From the NCBI RefSeq assembly GCF_040537815.1, contig NZ_JBEWSZ010000001.1:2170001-2234000 (forward strand): a DNA stretch of 64,000 nucleotides. The letters run 5' to 3'. Shown here one piece after another: positions 10,819 to 19,865 of the stretch. Made by a program: the position numbers and the translations under genes. Numbering within the stretch: the stretch's first letter is position 1; each line of letters opens with the position of its first letter. The notes under the pieces were generated by a model. It saw only the letters and a list, made by a program, of their open reading frames with translations, searched no databases and was not told the DNA's origin. Source of the DNA: Mesorhizobium shangrilense (GTDB taxonomy: Bacteria > Pseudomonadota > Alphaproteobacteria > Rhizobiales > Rhizobiaceae).

Positions 10819-11976
10819 TTAGCGTTTGTGGCCGGTGTCGAGTCGGCGTTCGGTGAACATTGAGTAGCGCGACATGCCGAAACAGAACAGCCAGAAGATG
10901 AAGGCCGCAAAGACCAGGCCCGAAATCGGCGTCTGTGGCGAGGCCCATGCCGGGTCCGAGAAGTTCTGGCGGACCACTCCGAGCAGATCGAACATGCCGA
11001 TAATGTAGACCAGGCTGGTGTCCTTGAACATGCCGATGAAGGTGTTGACGATGCCGGGAATGACGAGCTTGAGCGCCTGCGGCAGCACGATCAGGCCCAT
11101 CTTCTGCCAATAGCCGAAACCGAGCGAATCGGCGCCCTCGTACTGCCCTTTGGGAATGGCCTGCAATCCGCCGCGCACCACCTCGGCCATGTAGGCCGAG
11201 GAGAACAACGCAACACCAACCAGCGCGCGCAGGAACTTGTCGAAGTTCACGCCCGGCGGCAGGAAATAAGGCAGCATGATCGTCGCCATGAACAGCACCG
11301 TGATCAGCGGCACGCCACGCACGGTCTCGATGAAGACAACACAAAGCGTCTTCACCACCGGCATCCTCGAGCGACGGCCAAGCGCCAGCACGATGCCGAA
11401 AGGCAAGGAGACGGCGATACCGACAAACGAGATCGTCAGCGTCACCAGGAGCCCACCCCACAACGACGTCTCGACATGGGGTAAACCAAACATGCCGCCG
11501 ACCAGCAGGATGAAGGCGACAATCGGGAACACGAAAAACAGCACGATGGCATTGAGCCCCTTGCGCGGCACTTTGGGCATCAGCATCGGCACGAGCAAAG
11601 CGACGAACAGGATGGCGACCAGGATCGGTCTCCACCGCTCTTCGACCGTATAGCGTCCGAACAGGAATTGCGGGAACTTGGTGTTGACGAAGGCCCAGCA
11701 GGCGCCGGACCACCCGTTAGGCTGGATGCCGCCCTGCGCCACCGTGGCGCAGAAGGTGCGATCGTTGCCGGTCCATTGCGCCTGGACGAACGCCCAGTCC
11801 AGAAGCGGTGGCAGGAACAAAGCGACCAGCAAGATGCCGACTATGGTCAGAACCGTGTCGCCGGTGGAGGCAAAAAGGTTCTTGCGCGCCCAGGCGACAA
11901 TTCCACGTTCGCTCAGCGGGGCGGTTTGCGCCGATGCCATCTCGGTGCGCACCCAGGACGTGTCATGTTCCTGCAT
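10819..11976 (-). CDS. aapM: General L-amino-acid ABC transporter, permease AapM
   Basis: Inner-membrane permease (385 aa) of the Aap importer. It has a long N-terminal part with several hydrophobic segments and a periplasmic loop ([16 protein letters not shown]). The HisM/GlnP-like core follows from about residue 180 ([20 protein letters not shown]). The EAA-type cytoplasmic loop [20 protein letters not shown] contacts AapP. The start ATG is 4 bases after the aapQ stop, so translation is probably coupled. Length and order match the known aapJQMP operons. Confidence 0.95.
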   Translation of the reverse strand: MQEHDTSWVRTEMASAQTAPLSERGIVAWARKNLFASTGDTVLTIVGILLVALFLPPLLDWAFVQAQWTGNDRTFCATVAQGGIQPNGWSGACWAFVNTKFPQFLFGRYTVEERWRPILVAILFVALLVPMLMPKVPRKGLNAIVLFFVFPIVAFILLVGGMFGLPHVETSLWGGLLVTLTISFVGIAVSLPFGIVLALGRRSRMPVVKTLCVVFIETVRGVPLITVLFMATIMLPYFLPPGVNFDKFLRALVGVALFSSAYMAEVVRGGLQAIPKGQYEGADSLGFGYWQKMGLIVLPQALKLVIPGIVNTFIGMFKDTSLVYIIGMFDLLGVVRQNFSDPAWASPQTPISGLVFAAFIFWLFCFGMSRYSMFTERRLDTGHKR

Positions 11977-11980
11977 GGCC

Positions 11981-13168
11981 CTACCTCTCCACCAGCGCCA
12001 TCTTGGCGTTGAACCAGTTCATGAACGCCGAGGTGATCAGGCTGATGCCCAGATACACAACCATCCAGATCGCGATGATCTCGATGGCCTGTCCTGTCTG
12101 GTTCATCACCGTGCCGCCGGTCGACACCAGGTCCGGATAGCCGATCGCGACCGCAAGCGACGAGTTCTTGGTCAGGTTGAGATACTGGCTGGTCAGCGGC
12201 GGGATAACGATGCGCATGGCCTGCGGCACGATCACCAGCCGCAAGGCCTGTCCCGAACGAAGGCCCAGCGCCGACGATGCCTCGCTCTGCCCCTTGTTGA
12301 CGCCCCTGATGCCGGCGCGGACAATCTCGGCGATGAACGCGGCGGTGTAGAAGGAAAGTGCAAGATAGAGGGACAGGAATTCCGGCTTGACCTGAAAACC
12401 GCCAGTCAGATTGAACGTCGACTGCTTCGGCATATCAAAGCTCAGCGGGAAGCCGCTGAGGACAAAAGCAAGCAGCGGCAGACCAACGATCAAGGCGACA
12501 GACGTCAGGAACACCGGAAACTGTTGGCCCGTCGCCATCTGCCGCTGATAGGCCCGCCTCGCGACGAACCATGACATGGCGATGGCGAGGACCAGGGCGA
12601 CCGGGATCAGCCACGCCCCCTCGCCCCAGACGAACTTTGGAAAGTAGAAGCCACGGCTGTTGAGGAAGGAGCCGAACGGCAAGTGAATGCTCTCCTTCGG
12701 CAAGGGCAGCACGGACAGCACGCCGAAGTACCAGAAGAAGATCACCAGCAGCGGCGGAATGTTGCGGAAGGTCTCGACATAGACCGTGCAGATTTTTCTG
12801 ATCAGCCAATTGTTCGAGAGCCGGCCAATGCCGATCACAAAGCCGACGACCGTGGCCGTGACAATGCCGGCCCCGGCAACGATGACAGTATTGATCAGGC
12901 CAACGACAAGGGCGCGGAGATAAGAGTCGTCCGACGTGTACGGGATGGCGCTGTCACCGATGTCGAAACCGGCCCTGTTGGTCAGGAAGCCGAACCCCGA
13001 GGCAATGTTGGAGCGCCTGAGGTTTTCGACGGTGTTGCCGACGATCCACCAGACCAGGAATGTCAGCGCCGCGACGAGGACCAACTGGACCACGATGCCG
13101 CGGACTTTCGGGTTGTTTATCAGTGAGCCGCGACTGGTTTCCTCGCGAAGGATTTCCTGCGATGCCAT
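11981..13168 (-). CDS. aapQ: General L-amino-acid ABC transporter, permease AapQ
   Basis: Second permease (395 aa) of the Aap importer, pairing with AapM. The N-terminal helix starts after [20 protein letters not shown]. The transport core begins near residue 90 ([20 protein letters not shown]). The ATPase-contact loop is [25 protein letters not shown], and the C-terminus ends with a helix and NAKMALVER. It is separated from aapJ by 64 bases containing a hairpin with a downstream U-rich stretch, which may lower its expression relative to the binding protein. Confidence 0.95.
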   Translation of the reverse strand: MASQEILREETSRGSLINNPKVRGIVVQLVLVAALTFLVWWIVGNTVENLRRSNIASGFGFLTNRAGFDIGDSAIPYTSDDSYLRALVVGLINTVIVAGAGIVTATVVGFVIGIGRLSNNWLIRKICTVYVETFRNIPPLLVIFFWYFGVLSVLPLPKESIHLPFGSFLNSRGFYFPKFVWGEGAWLIPVALVLAIAMSWFVARRAYQRQMATGQQFPVFLTSVALIVGLPLLAFVLSGFPLSFDMPKQSTFNLTGGFQVKPEFLSLYLALSFYTAAFIAEIVRAGIRGVNKGQSEASSALGLRSGQALRLVIVPQAMRIVIPPLTSQYLNLTKNSSLAVAIGYPDLVSTGGTVMNQTGQAIEIIAIWMVVYLGISLITSAFMNWFNAKMALVER

Positions 13169-13192
13169 TCGACCATCCCCTGAAAAGAGAAA

Positions 13193-13219
13193 CCGGAAGG
13201 CAACTCAGCTGCCTTCCGG
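13193..13219 (-). terminator. Intra-operon hairpin between aapJ and aapQ
   Basis: CCGGAAGGCA at 13193-13202 pairs perfectly with TGCCTTCCGG at 13210-13219, a 10-bp stem with a 7-base loop. Read on the minus strand it follows aapJ by 14 bases and runs into TTTCTCTTTT. It looks like a partial terminator or an mRNA 3'-stabiliser that makes binding protein more abundant than permeases. Confidence 0.75.
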
Positions 13220-13232
13220 ATCACGTTTTCGA

Positions 13233-14261
13233 TCAGCGGATCGGCGGAGCGTATTGCAGGCCACCCTTGGTCCACAGTGCGTTGATGCCGCGCGCGATCT
13301 TCAGCGGGCTGCCCGAACCGACATTGCGCTCGAACAGCTCGCCGTAATTGCCCACCGCCTTGACGATGTTGACGACCCAGTCATTGGAAACGCCAAGGTC
13401 GGTACCGATCTTGGTGTCCGCCTCCTGGCCGAGCACGCGCTTGATCTCGGGATTGGTCGAGTTCTTCATCTCGTCGACATTGGCCTGGGTGATGCCGAGT
13501 TCCTCGGCGTCCAGGAGCGCGAAATAGGTCCATTTGACGATGTGGTACCATTGGTCGTCACCCTGACGAACGGCTGGCCCGAGCGGCTCCTTCGAGATGA
13601 TCTCGGGCAGCACGACGTGGTCGGCGGGCGAGCCAAGCGTCAGGCGAATGCCATAGAGGCCCGACTGGTCGGTGGTGTAGACGTCGCAACGGCCCGCATC
13701 ATAGGCGGCGTTGGTCTCCTCCAGGCTTTTGAAGACGACCGGATTGTATTCCATCTTGTTCGCCTTGAAATAATCGGCGAGGTTCAGTTCCGTGGTGGTG
13801 CCGGTCTGCACGCAGACGGCCGCCCCGGAAAGCTGCAGCGCCGAATTCACACCCGGCAGCTTCTTGGCGTTGATCATGAAGCCCTGGCCGTCATAATAGG
13901 TGACGCCAGCGAAATTCAGACCAAGCGCCGTGTCACGGTTGATGGTCCAGGTGGTGTTGCGCGAAAGCACATCCACTTCGCCAGACTGCAGGGCGGTAAA
14001 CCGTACGTCGGCGCTCAGCGGCGTGAACTTCACCTTGGTGCCATCACCAAAGACGGCAGCCGCGACAGCGCGACAGAAGTCGGCGTCGAGACCCTTCCAG
14101 TCACCCTTGTCGTCAGGCGCGGAAAAGCCGGCAAGACCGGTCGAGACGCCGCACTGGACAAAGCCCTTCGCCTTGACGTCGGCGAGCGTGCTGGCGGACG
14201 CGGCCGAAGCCATCAATCCAAGCGCGGCGGTTCCAAGAATGCCGATTGCAATGTGTTTCAT
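13233..14261 (-). CDS. aapJ: General L-amino-acid ABC transporter, periplasmic binding protein
   Basis: Periplasmic amino-acid-binding protein (342 aa) of the Aap importer. Residues 1-23 are a signal peptide (GILGTAALGLMASAASA). The family-3 solute-binding fold follows: ADVKAKGFVQCGVSTGLAGFS at the mature N-terminus, DADFCRAVAAAVFG, and SGEVDVLSRNTTWT. It is the first gene of aapJQMP; the ATG at 14261 is the natural start. An intergenic region of more than 400 bases upstream must carry the operon promoter. Confidence 0.96.
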   Translation of the reverse strand: MKHIAIGILGTAALGLMASAASASTLADVKAKGFVQCGVSTGLAGFSAPDDKGDWKGLDADFCRAVAAAVFGDGTKVKFTPLSADVRFTALQSGEVDVLSRNTTWTINRDTALGLNFAGVTYYDGQGFMINAKKLPGVNSALQLSGAAVCVQTGTTTELNLADYFKANKMEYNPVVFKSLEETNAAYDAGRCDVYTTDQSGLYGIRLTLGSPADHVVLPEIISKEPLGPAVRQGDDQWYHIVKWTYFALLDAEELGITQANVDEMKNSTNPEIKRVLGQEADTKIGTDLGVSNDWVVNIVKAVGNYGELFERNVGSGSPLKIARGINALWTKGGLQYAPPIR

Positions 14262-14685
14262 GACCCACAGACCCTTTTCTGTTTTTCAGGCAAACCCTAT
14301 TCTTTTTCCCGTGTGAACGCAGCTCCCATCCCGGCCCATTTCCGGGACCCCGCATCGTAACCGACGCGCCGCCTCCCATTCACAAAGTCCATCGAAGGCG
14401 ATTATTCTTGTGAGGTCAAGGGAAATGACCGAATCCGAAAGAGTTTGAAAACCAATCGCCGGAAATGCGCGAATTGCAGACAAACGCGCCCGCAAATTAG
14501 TCATCCAAACCAACAAAGTCGGCAAAGTTGAAGCCGCGCAAATCCGCTGCGTACTCTCGCAACCGACGCTCCAGAACCGCCGCGCGTCACGGGCCTGGCC
14601 AGGGATGAATTGACACATCGGGCCACCGCTTGGCGGATACATCATTGCCGCGCCGAAAATGGGCGCGCGCCGAGAAAGTCTGGGC
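14262..14685. other. Intergenic region upstream of aapJ
   Basis: This 424-base stretch lies between the aapJ start and the end of the DUF2182 gene. It should contain the aap promoter, but I cannot point to a convincing -35/-10 pair or operator. A 119-codon open frame on the minus strand (14286-14645) has no recognisable protein character and no good ribosome binding site, so I do not call it. Confidence 0.5.
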
Positions 14686-15516
14686 TCAGAACGCCCCGAC
14701 GAGAAACCATGCGCCGACCGCCGCCATGAGCGCCCCGGAAACGCGCGCGATCAACTGGCCGGCAGGGGCGACTTTCTCCAGCAGGACGAGGAAGGCAATG
14801 CCGGCGATCCACAGCACGTTCATGACGCCGCCGACAAACAGAAGGGCCATCAGCGCCCAGCAGCAGCCGAGGCAATAGGCGCCATGATCGATGCCGAGCC
14901 GGAGCGCGCCGAGCGGAGCCGAGCGGAACCCGCCACGATTTGCCAGGAAGGCGATCGGCGCCTGGCATTGTCGCAGGCAGACGCCCTTTATCGGCGTCCA
15001 TTGGTAGAGGCCGGCGGCGATCAGGATGAGGCCGCCAAGAACGCGGCTGTCGGCCGCCATCGCCGGATCCAGAAGGGCGAGACGCGCCAGGAGCCATTGC
15101 GCGGCGGTCGCAGCGATGCTGAAGGCGGTCCAGACGAGCAGATAGCCGCCGAAAAACCACATGGTGGACGCTATCGGCTGGCCACTCGCCCGGGCCTTGC
15201 GGCCGACGCCTGCGTAAAGCAACAGCATCGGCGCAACCGACGGTGTCATCATGCCGACCATCATCACGGCCCACATCGCGAAGGTGAATGCGAAATCGGC
15301 CGGCGACCACGCCTGGAACGCAGGCGCCATGGCAGCGCCCATATCCATGCCGGACATGGCCATGCCCGTCATGTCGGTGCCCGCGTCCTGCGGCACTGCC
15401 ATATGGGTGGCGAGCCACAACACATAGGCCCAGGCGGCCGCGGCAATGACAAAGAGCGATGCCGCGACGACCGCGCGATCGCGCCGCAGCAACGTCTCGA
15501 GGGCTGTGTCGTTCAT
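14686..15516 (-). CDS. DUF2182 metal-binding-like membrane protein
   Basis: A 276-aa polytopic inner-membrane protein of the DUF2182 family (predicted metal-binding membrane proteins, function unproven). The first helix is followed by a periplasmic loop very rich in Met (DMTGMAMSGMDMGAAM, about residues 48-63), like copper-binding Met motifs. The family core FAMWAVMMVGMMTPSVAP comes next. The ATG at 15516 follows the DUF1326 stop by only 4 bases; a longer frame runs back into that gene and is rejected. The two genes form a tight operon and probably act together. A copper or other metal role is an inference from Met content. Confidence 0.85.
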   Translation of the reverse strand: MNDTALETLLRRDRAVVAASLFVIAAAAWAYVLWLATHMAVPQDAGTDMTGMAMSGMDMGAAMAPAFQAWSPADFAFTFAMWAVMMVGMMTPSVAPMLLLYAGVGRKARASGQPIASTMWFFGGYLLVWTAFSIAATAAQWLLARLALLDPAMAADSRVLGGLILIAAGLYQWTPIKGVCLRQCQAPIAFLANRGGFRSAPLGALRLGIDHGAYCLGCCWALMALLFVGGVMNVLWIAGIAFLVLLEKVAPAGQLIARVSGALMAAVGAWFLVGAF

Positions 15517-15520
15517 GGCG

Positions 15521-16156
15521 TCAATGCACGACGCCGCTCTGCGAAAGATGGATATCGGCGAAGTGACTGTGGGAGTCCGCCAACTCGAAGCGAATCGGTC
15601 CGGTCGCCTTGCTCCAGCCGCGCCCAGCCTCGGCGAGGGAGTATTCGAAGCCATGCGGGAGGTCGATGCGCACGCGATGCTCGGCGCCGGTGACCGGATT
15701 CTTGATCGGTTCGCCATGGCCGTCGGTCACGCCGTGCACCTTCAACCGGCCGGTGCGCGCATTGACGTCGACCTCGAAATCGATGGCAGCGAAAATCGGA
15801 TCGTGGACCTTTTCAAAGGTGGTGGAGAAGACCTGGAATATCGTCGCGCCGGGTTCGGTATCCTGGCCGGTGAGAATGCGCAGCAACGCTTGGCGCTGCG
15901 GCTCGGTCGCCCGATGGTCGACAACCACCGCGGCTTCGCCCTTGCCTTCATGGATGGCGCCCGGCCAGCGAAAAATGCCAGCAAACCGCAAGCCGTCCAG
16001 TTTTGTATCACCGTGATGACCCTGCTCGATTTCCATGCCAACCACCGCCTGACATGAGCCGTATGTCGGCAATGCGTTGAACTGGCATGGGCAGCCATAG
16101 GCGCAGTTGCAGTTGACGAACTCGCGAGCCTTTATCATCCACTTAACGTCGGACAT
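15521..16156 (-). CDS. DUF1326 domain protein
   Basis: A 211-aa soluble protein of the DUF1326 family, unknown function. The N-terminus holds a dense cysteine cluster, FVNCNCAYGCPCQF (Cys16, 18, 22, 24), plus Cys35, which suggests metal binding. The rest is a mainly beta domain with FRWPGAIHEGKGEA and a later DPIFAAIDFEVDV stretch. The start at 16156 has GGGAGGGA a few bases upstream; 18 upstream codons in frame are rejected. It is the first gene of the two-gene unit with the DUF2182 membrane protein. Confidence 0.87.
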   Translation of the reverse strand: MSDVKWMIKAREFVNCNCAYGCPCQFNALPTYGSCQAVVGMEIEQGHHGDTKLDGLRFAGIFRWPGAIHEGKGEAAVVVDHRATEPQRQALLRILTGQDTEPGATIFQVFSTTFEKVHDPIFAAIDFEVDVNARTGRLKVHGVTDGHGEPIKNPVTGAEHRVRIDLPHGFEYSLAEAGRGWSKATGPIRFELADSHSHFADIHLSQSGVVH

Positions 16157-16488
16157 GGTGTCCCTCCCTTGGCTGTGTTCATCCTCTTTCTGAAAGCAAG
16201 ATGCCAGCATTGCGGGGAACCGCTAACGCAGCCGCAAACACTTTCCGGCTGCCTTGATCATGGCGACCCGGCAACGATCTCGTATTAGGCAAGTATTATA
16301 TATCCTTCTCCTTCGTCTTGATAGCCCGATCGTCCGAGAGGACCGCGGCATCCGTCAGTGCCTCGATTGGGATCCGACCTGTCGTGACGAATTGGCACAT
16401 TCGAAGTCATTCGCCTGGCGGAGCCCGGCTGTTGCGCGGCCCATGCCGCCGCACTATGGCTAACCTCTCACCAAAGGGCACTGAAAAC
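16157..16488. other. Intergenic region between DUF1326 and metC-like genes
   Basis: This 332-base gap lies between divergent genes. It includes an AT-rich patch (TATTATATAT near 16294-16303) that could contain a -10 element. I looked for a SAM-type riboswitch ahead of the MetC-like gene and saw no matching core. Confidence 0.4.
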
Positions 16489-17655
16489 ATGGCAAAAGAC
16501 GGCAGCGAAATGGGCATCAACACGCGGCTTGCCCACTCAGGCAACAACCCGCACGACTATTTCGGCTTCGTCAATCCGCCGGTGGTGCACGCCTCGACGG
16601 TGCTTTTTCCCAACGCCGCGACGATGGCGGGGCGGAGCCAGAAATACACCTATGGCACGCGCGCGACGCCCACCACCGATGCACTTGCCCTGGCAATCGA
16701 CGCGCTGGAAGGCTCGGCGGGCACCATCATGGTCCCCTCGGGCCTTGCCGCGGTGACAATCCCATTGCTGGCGTTCGTGTCGGGAGGCGACCATATTCTG
16801 ATCGTCGATTCCGTCTATTTTCCGACCCGCAATTTCGCCGACACGATGTTGAAAAGAATGGGTGTCGAGGTGGAGTACTATGATCCCCGTGTCGGCGCCG
16901 GCATCGCGGCCCTGATCAAGCCCAACACCAAGGTCGTCTTCACGGAATCCCCTGCCTCTAACACATTCGAGATGCAGGACATCCCGGCCATCGCCAAGGC
17001 AGCGCGTGCCGCAGGCGCCGTCGTCATGATGGACAACACCTGGGCAACGCCGCTCTACTTCCGTCCACTCGATCATGGCGTCGACATCTCAATACATGCG
17101 GCGACGAAATATCCGGCAGGGCATTCCGACGTGTTGCTCGGCACCGTGTCGGCCAACGCAGCGTGCTGGGAGCAGCTGCGCGAGACGTTCTTCACGCTGG
17201 GCTGCTGTGCCGGACCAGACGACGTCTACCAGGTATTGCGCGGCCTGCGCACCATGGGGGTGAGGCTGGAGCACCACCAGCGCAGCGCACTTGCCGTTGC
17301 CAGCTGGCTGGAAGGCCAGGCAGGCGTGGCCCAGGTCCTTCACCCCGCCCTTCCCAGCCATCCGGATCACGCTCTCTGGAAGCGCGATTTCTCGGGGGCC
17401 AGCGGTGTCTTCTCGATCGTGCTTGCCGGCGGCGGACAGGCTCAACAACACGCCTTCCTCGACGCACTGCAGATCTTCGGCCTCGGCTATTCATGGGGTG
17501 GCTATGAGAGCCTGGCGGTGCCCGTCTGGCTCGGCGACCGCGTCGTTGCCAAAGGCTCCTATGACGGCCCTCTCATCCGCCTGCAAATCGGACTCGAGGA
17601 TGTCGAGGACCTGAAGGCCGACCTGGCACGCGGACTGGCCGCGGCGGCGGCCTAG
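16489..17655 (+). CDS. metC: Cystathionine beta-lyase-like PLP enzyme
   Basis: A 388-aa member of the Cys/Met metabolism PLP-dependent family, best matching cystathionine beta-lyase, which cleaves cystathionine to homocysteine, pyruvate and ammonia. The PLP lysine is Lys207 in SIHAATKYPAGHSD. Other family landmarks are YGTRATPTTDAL, VPSGLAAV, ESPASNTFEMQD and MDNTWATPLYFRP. The ATG at 16489 was chosen because homologues start near MGINTRLAHSG; an ATG at 16456 and longer frames are possible. The tryptophan-rich C-terminal SWGGYESLAVP segment is typical of the MetC subgroup. Substrate specificity within the family is not certain. Confidence 0.88.
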   Translation: MAKDGSEMGINTRLAHSGNNPHDYFGFVNPPVVHASTVLFPNAATMAGRSQKYTYGTRATPTTDALALAIDALEGSAGTIMVPSGLAAVTIPLLAFVSGGDHILIVDSVYFPTRNFADTMLKRMGVEVEYYDPRVGAGIAALIKPNTKVVFTESPASNTFEMQDIPAIAKAARAAGAVVMMDNTWATPLYFRPLDHGVDISIHAATKYPAGHSDVLLGTVSANAACWEQLRETFFTLGCCAGPDDVYQVLRGLRTMGVRLEHHQRSALAVASWLEGQAGVAQVLHPALPSHPDHALWKRDFSGASGVFSIVLAGGGQAQQHAFLDALQIFGLGYSWGGYESLAVPVWLGDRVVAKGSYDGPLIRLQIGLEDVEDLKADLARGLAAAAA

Positions 17656-17664
17656 CAGACCGAG

Positions 17665-17700
17665 GCGTCGGCTTGCCGAACAGATTCAGCAAGCCGACGC
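17665..17700 (+). terminator. 12-bp inverted repeat after metC
   Basis: GCGTCGGCTTGC at 17665-17676 and GCAAGCCGACGC at 17689-17700 are perfect inverse complements 10 bases after the metC stop. No T-run follows, so termination strength is doubtful; 3'-end protection is an alternative. Confidence 0.55.
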
Positions 17701-17766
17701 AACCTGCCGGAAAGGTTGATGAAACGCCCGGCGAAAGCCGCATTTGCCGCCCCGATGCGCAGCTTA

Positions 17767-17841
17767 ATCGCGCAATATTGTTCTTTGAAATCGAGATTTT
17801 CGAGATCGATTTGGCTTTCAACTTCCGGAATATCGCGCAAT
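17767..17841. repeat. Direct and inverted repeats upstream of the HPP gene
   Basis: ATCGCGCAAT occurs at 17767-17776 and 17832-17841. Between them TCGAGAT is repeated at 17791-17797 and 17800-17806. The cluster sits 50-120 bases before the HPP gene, a likely promoter position. Confidence 0.35.
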
Positions 17842-17888
17842 GCAGTGCGATCATTCTCACCTGACTTCGCAAGGGTCACAAACCCGTC

Positions 17889-18974
17889 ATGGCCTTTCGC
17901 CTTTTTGTCCCCATTCTTGCCGGCGCCACCCTGCGCGAGCGCATTGTCGCTTGCATCGGCGCCATGATCGGCATTGCGCTGACGGGGGGGATCAGCGGCC
18001 TGACGCTTGGCGGCGGTCCGCATATACCATTGCTTGTGGCGCCGATGGGGGCATCCGCCGTGCTGTTGTTCGCGGTGCCGGCAAGCCCCTTGGCGCAACC
18101 CTGGTCGATCATCGGGGGCAACACAATATCGGCTCTGGTCGGCGTGATCGTCGTGCATTTCGTGCACGAGCCCGTCCTTGCCACCGGCATTGCCGTGGCG
18201 CTGGCAATCGCCGCCATGTCGTTCGCGCGCTGCCTGCACCCGCCGGGTGGAGCAGCCGCCTTGACCGCGGTGTTCGGCGGACCAGCCGTCATCAGCGCGG
18301 GCTTCCTGTTCCCGTTCGTGCCGGTGGCAGTGAACTCCATTTTGCTGGTCGCACTCGGCTACGGTTTCCATAAACTCACGCGGCGCAAATATCCGCATGT
18401 GCCCGGCCCTGTTCCGACAAGCAGCCACGGCACGATCGATCCACCGGCGCAATTGCGCGTCGGCTTCCGGTCCGAGGACATCGACGCGGCACTGGGCGCG
18501 CTCGACGAAACCTTCGACATCGACCGCAACGATCTCGATCGGCTTCTGCGGCAGGTCGAATTGCAGGCGATGGTGCGCGCCCACAAGACCTTGCTGTGCG
18601 AGGACATCATGTCGCGCGATGTGATTTCGGTCGACGAGCACACATCCGCCGACGCGGCGCGCCAGTTGCTGCTCGACCACAACATCCGCACACTGCCCGT
18701 TATCAATGCCGAAGCAAAGCTGGTCGGAACCGTCGGGCTGCGTGAACTTGCGATGGCCGCCGGCACAGTCGGACCCTTGATATCGCCAGCGGCAACCGCC
18801 GCAGCCAGCTCGGCCGCCATGGAACTGTTGCCTGTGCTCACCGACGGCCGCAGCCATGCGGTGATGATCGTTGATGACGAGAGACATGTGCTTGGCCTGA
18901 TCACCCAGACCGACCTCCTGGCGGCAACGGCGCGGCTGCAAAATACGGACAGGCCATCAGCGGAAGCAGTATGA
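17889..18974 (+). CDS. HPP family membrane protein with CBS domains
   Basis: A 361-aa protein with an N-terminal HPP membrane domain and a C-terminal pair of CBS domains. Membrane helices cover about residues 20-160; the name-giving motif is in RCLHPPGGAAALTAVFGG. The soluble part holds DIMSRDVISVDEHTSADAA and a second CBS half ending VLGLITQTDLLAATARL, which could bind adenine nucleotides. Some plant and cyanobacterial HPP proteins transport nitrite, but that function is not shown for this domain combination. The gene stands alone between metC and the sigma factor gene. Confidence 0.88.
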   Translation: MAFRLFVPILAGATLRERIVACIGAMIGIALTGGISGLTLGGGPHIPLLVAPMGASAVLLFAVPASPLAQPWSIIGGNTISALVGVIVVHFVHEPVLATGIAVALAIAAMSFARCLHPPGGAAALTAVFGGPAVISAGFLFPFVPVAVNSILLVALGYGFHKLTRRKYPHVPGPVPTSSHGTIDPPAQLRVGFRSEDIDAALGALDETFDIDRNDLDRLLRQVELQAMVRAHKTLLCEDIMSRDVISVDEHTSADAARQLLLDHNIRTLPVINAEAKLVGTVGLRELAMAAGTVGPLISPAATAAASSAAMELLPVLTDGRSHAVMIVDDERHVLGLITQTDLLAATARLQNTDRPSAEAV

Positions 18975-19016
18975 TAAGCGCCGCCGCCTGCTGAATGACA
19001 CTCGGCAAAGGCGATC

Positions 19017-19047
19017 GGGAACCTTTTCCTGGGAAAGTCATCCAATG
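19017..19047 (+). promoter_or_regulatory. Candidate ECF-type promoter of the sigma factor gene
   Basis: GGGAAC at 19017-19022, then exactly 16 bases, then CATCCAATG at 19039-19047. The same two blocks with the same spacing lie upstream of the DUF4142 gene. GGGAAC is a typical ECF -35 element. The expected transcription start is just before the ribosome binding site of the sigma gene. Confidence 0.7.
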
Positions 19048-19067
19048 TCCCGATGAGGAGATTGGCC

Positions 19068-19757
19068 ATGCCTGTAGTCCATGCGGCACCGCCCGACGCC
19101 GCCAGTTCGGCCGACATGCAACTTGTCCGCCGCGCCCTGGCGCGCGAGGGCGATGCATTCCGCACGATCATGAAGACCTACAACCAGAGGCTCTATCGCA
19201 TCGCGCGTGGTGTCGTGCGAAACGACAGCGAGGCCGAGGATATCGTCCAGGAAGCCTATGTCCGGGCCTTTGCCCATCTTGAGGCCTTTCGCGGCGCGTC
19301 CTCGCTCAGCACATGGTTGTCCCGCATCGTCATCAACGAGGCGCTCGGCCGCCTGCGCAAGCGGCGGCGAACGGCGGCGCGAGCCGTGCAGGACGCACAG
19401 CTCCACCAAGCCGAGATCATCCCGTTTCCCTTCAACACCAGCGACGATCCGGAGCGGACAATGGCGCAACGGCAGATCCTGCTGCTTGTCGAACGAGCCA
19501 CTGACAATCTCCCCGATGTCTACCGGACGGTGTTCGTCGCGAGAGTCATCGAAGGCCTGAGCATCGAAGACACCGCCGAATTGCTGGGCGTACGGCCTGA
19601 AACCGTCAAGACGCGGCTGCACCGCGCCCGCGTCCTGGTGCGCAAGGCGCTGGATGACCAGATCGGTCCGGTTCTTCTGGATGCATTCCCCTTCGCCGGA
19701 CGCCGCTGCGAAAGACTGACCTCGGCAGTGATGACGCGGCTCGGCTTTCCCAACTGA
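19068..19757 (+). CDS. ECF-type RNA polymerase sigma factor
   Basis: A 229-aa extracytoplasmic-function sigma factor. Region 2 covers DSEAEDIVQEAYVRAFAHL to RIVINEALGRLRKRRR (about residues 50-105). Region 4 holds LSIEDTAELLGVRPETVKTR as the -35-binding helix-turn-helix (about residues 160-185). A C-terminal tail of about 35 residues with one Cys (GRRCERLTSAVM) follows region 4. The ATG at 19068 is preceded by GAGGAG. No anti-sigma gene is adjacent. A shared promoter motif indicates that it controls itself and the downstream DUF4142-cupredoxin genes. Confidence 0.93.
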   Translation: MPVVHAAPPDAASSADMQLVRRALAREGDAFRTIMKTYNQRLYRIARGVVRNDSEAEDIVQEAYVRAFAHLEAFRGASSLSTWLSRIVINEALGRLRKRRRTAARAVQDAQLHQAEIIPFPFNTSDDPERTMAQRQILLLVERATDNLPDVYRTVFVARVIEGLSIEDTAELLGVRPETVKTRLHRARVLVRKALDDQIGPVLLDAFPFAGRRCERLTSAVMTRLGFPN

Positions 19758-19777
19758 TCGGCGCGTTGATTTTTGCG

Positions 19778-19808
19778 GGGAACTTTTCCTGCAACCCAGC
19801 ATCCAATG
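19778..19808 (+). promoter_or_regulatory. Candidate ECF-type promoter of DUF4142-cupredoxin operon
   Basis: GGGAAC at 19778-19783, 16 bases, then CATCCAATG at 19800-19808. This repeats the arrangement found upstream of the sigma factor gene, including a TTTTCCTG stretch in the spacer shifted by one base. It lies 58 bases before the DUF4142 start. Confidence 0.7.
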
Positions 19809-19865
19809 ACCGTCAACTGCAAACGATCCCGATGCCGTTCTGGCATTCGGGCCAAGGAGGTTCTC

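Noticed and set aside
14286..14645. 119-codon minus-strand open frame upstream of aapJ
   Set aside because: No ribosome binding site and no protein-like composition; more likely leader or promoter DNA.
16157..16488. SAM-II riboswitch ahead of the MetC-like gene
   Set aside because: I looked for the conserved SAM-II core and did not find it.
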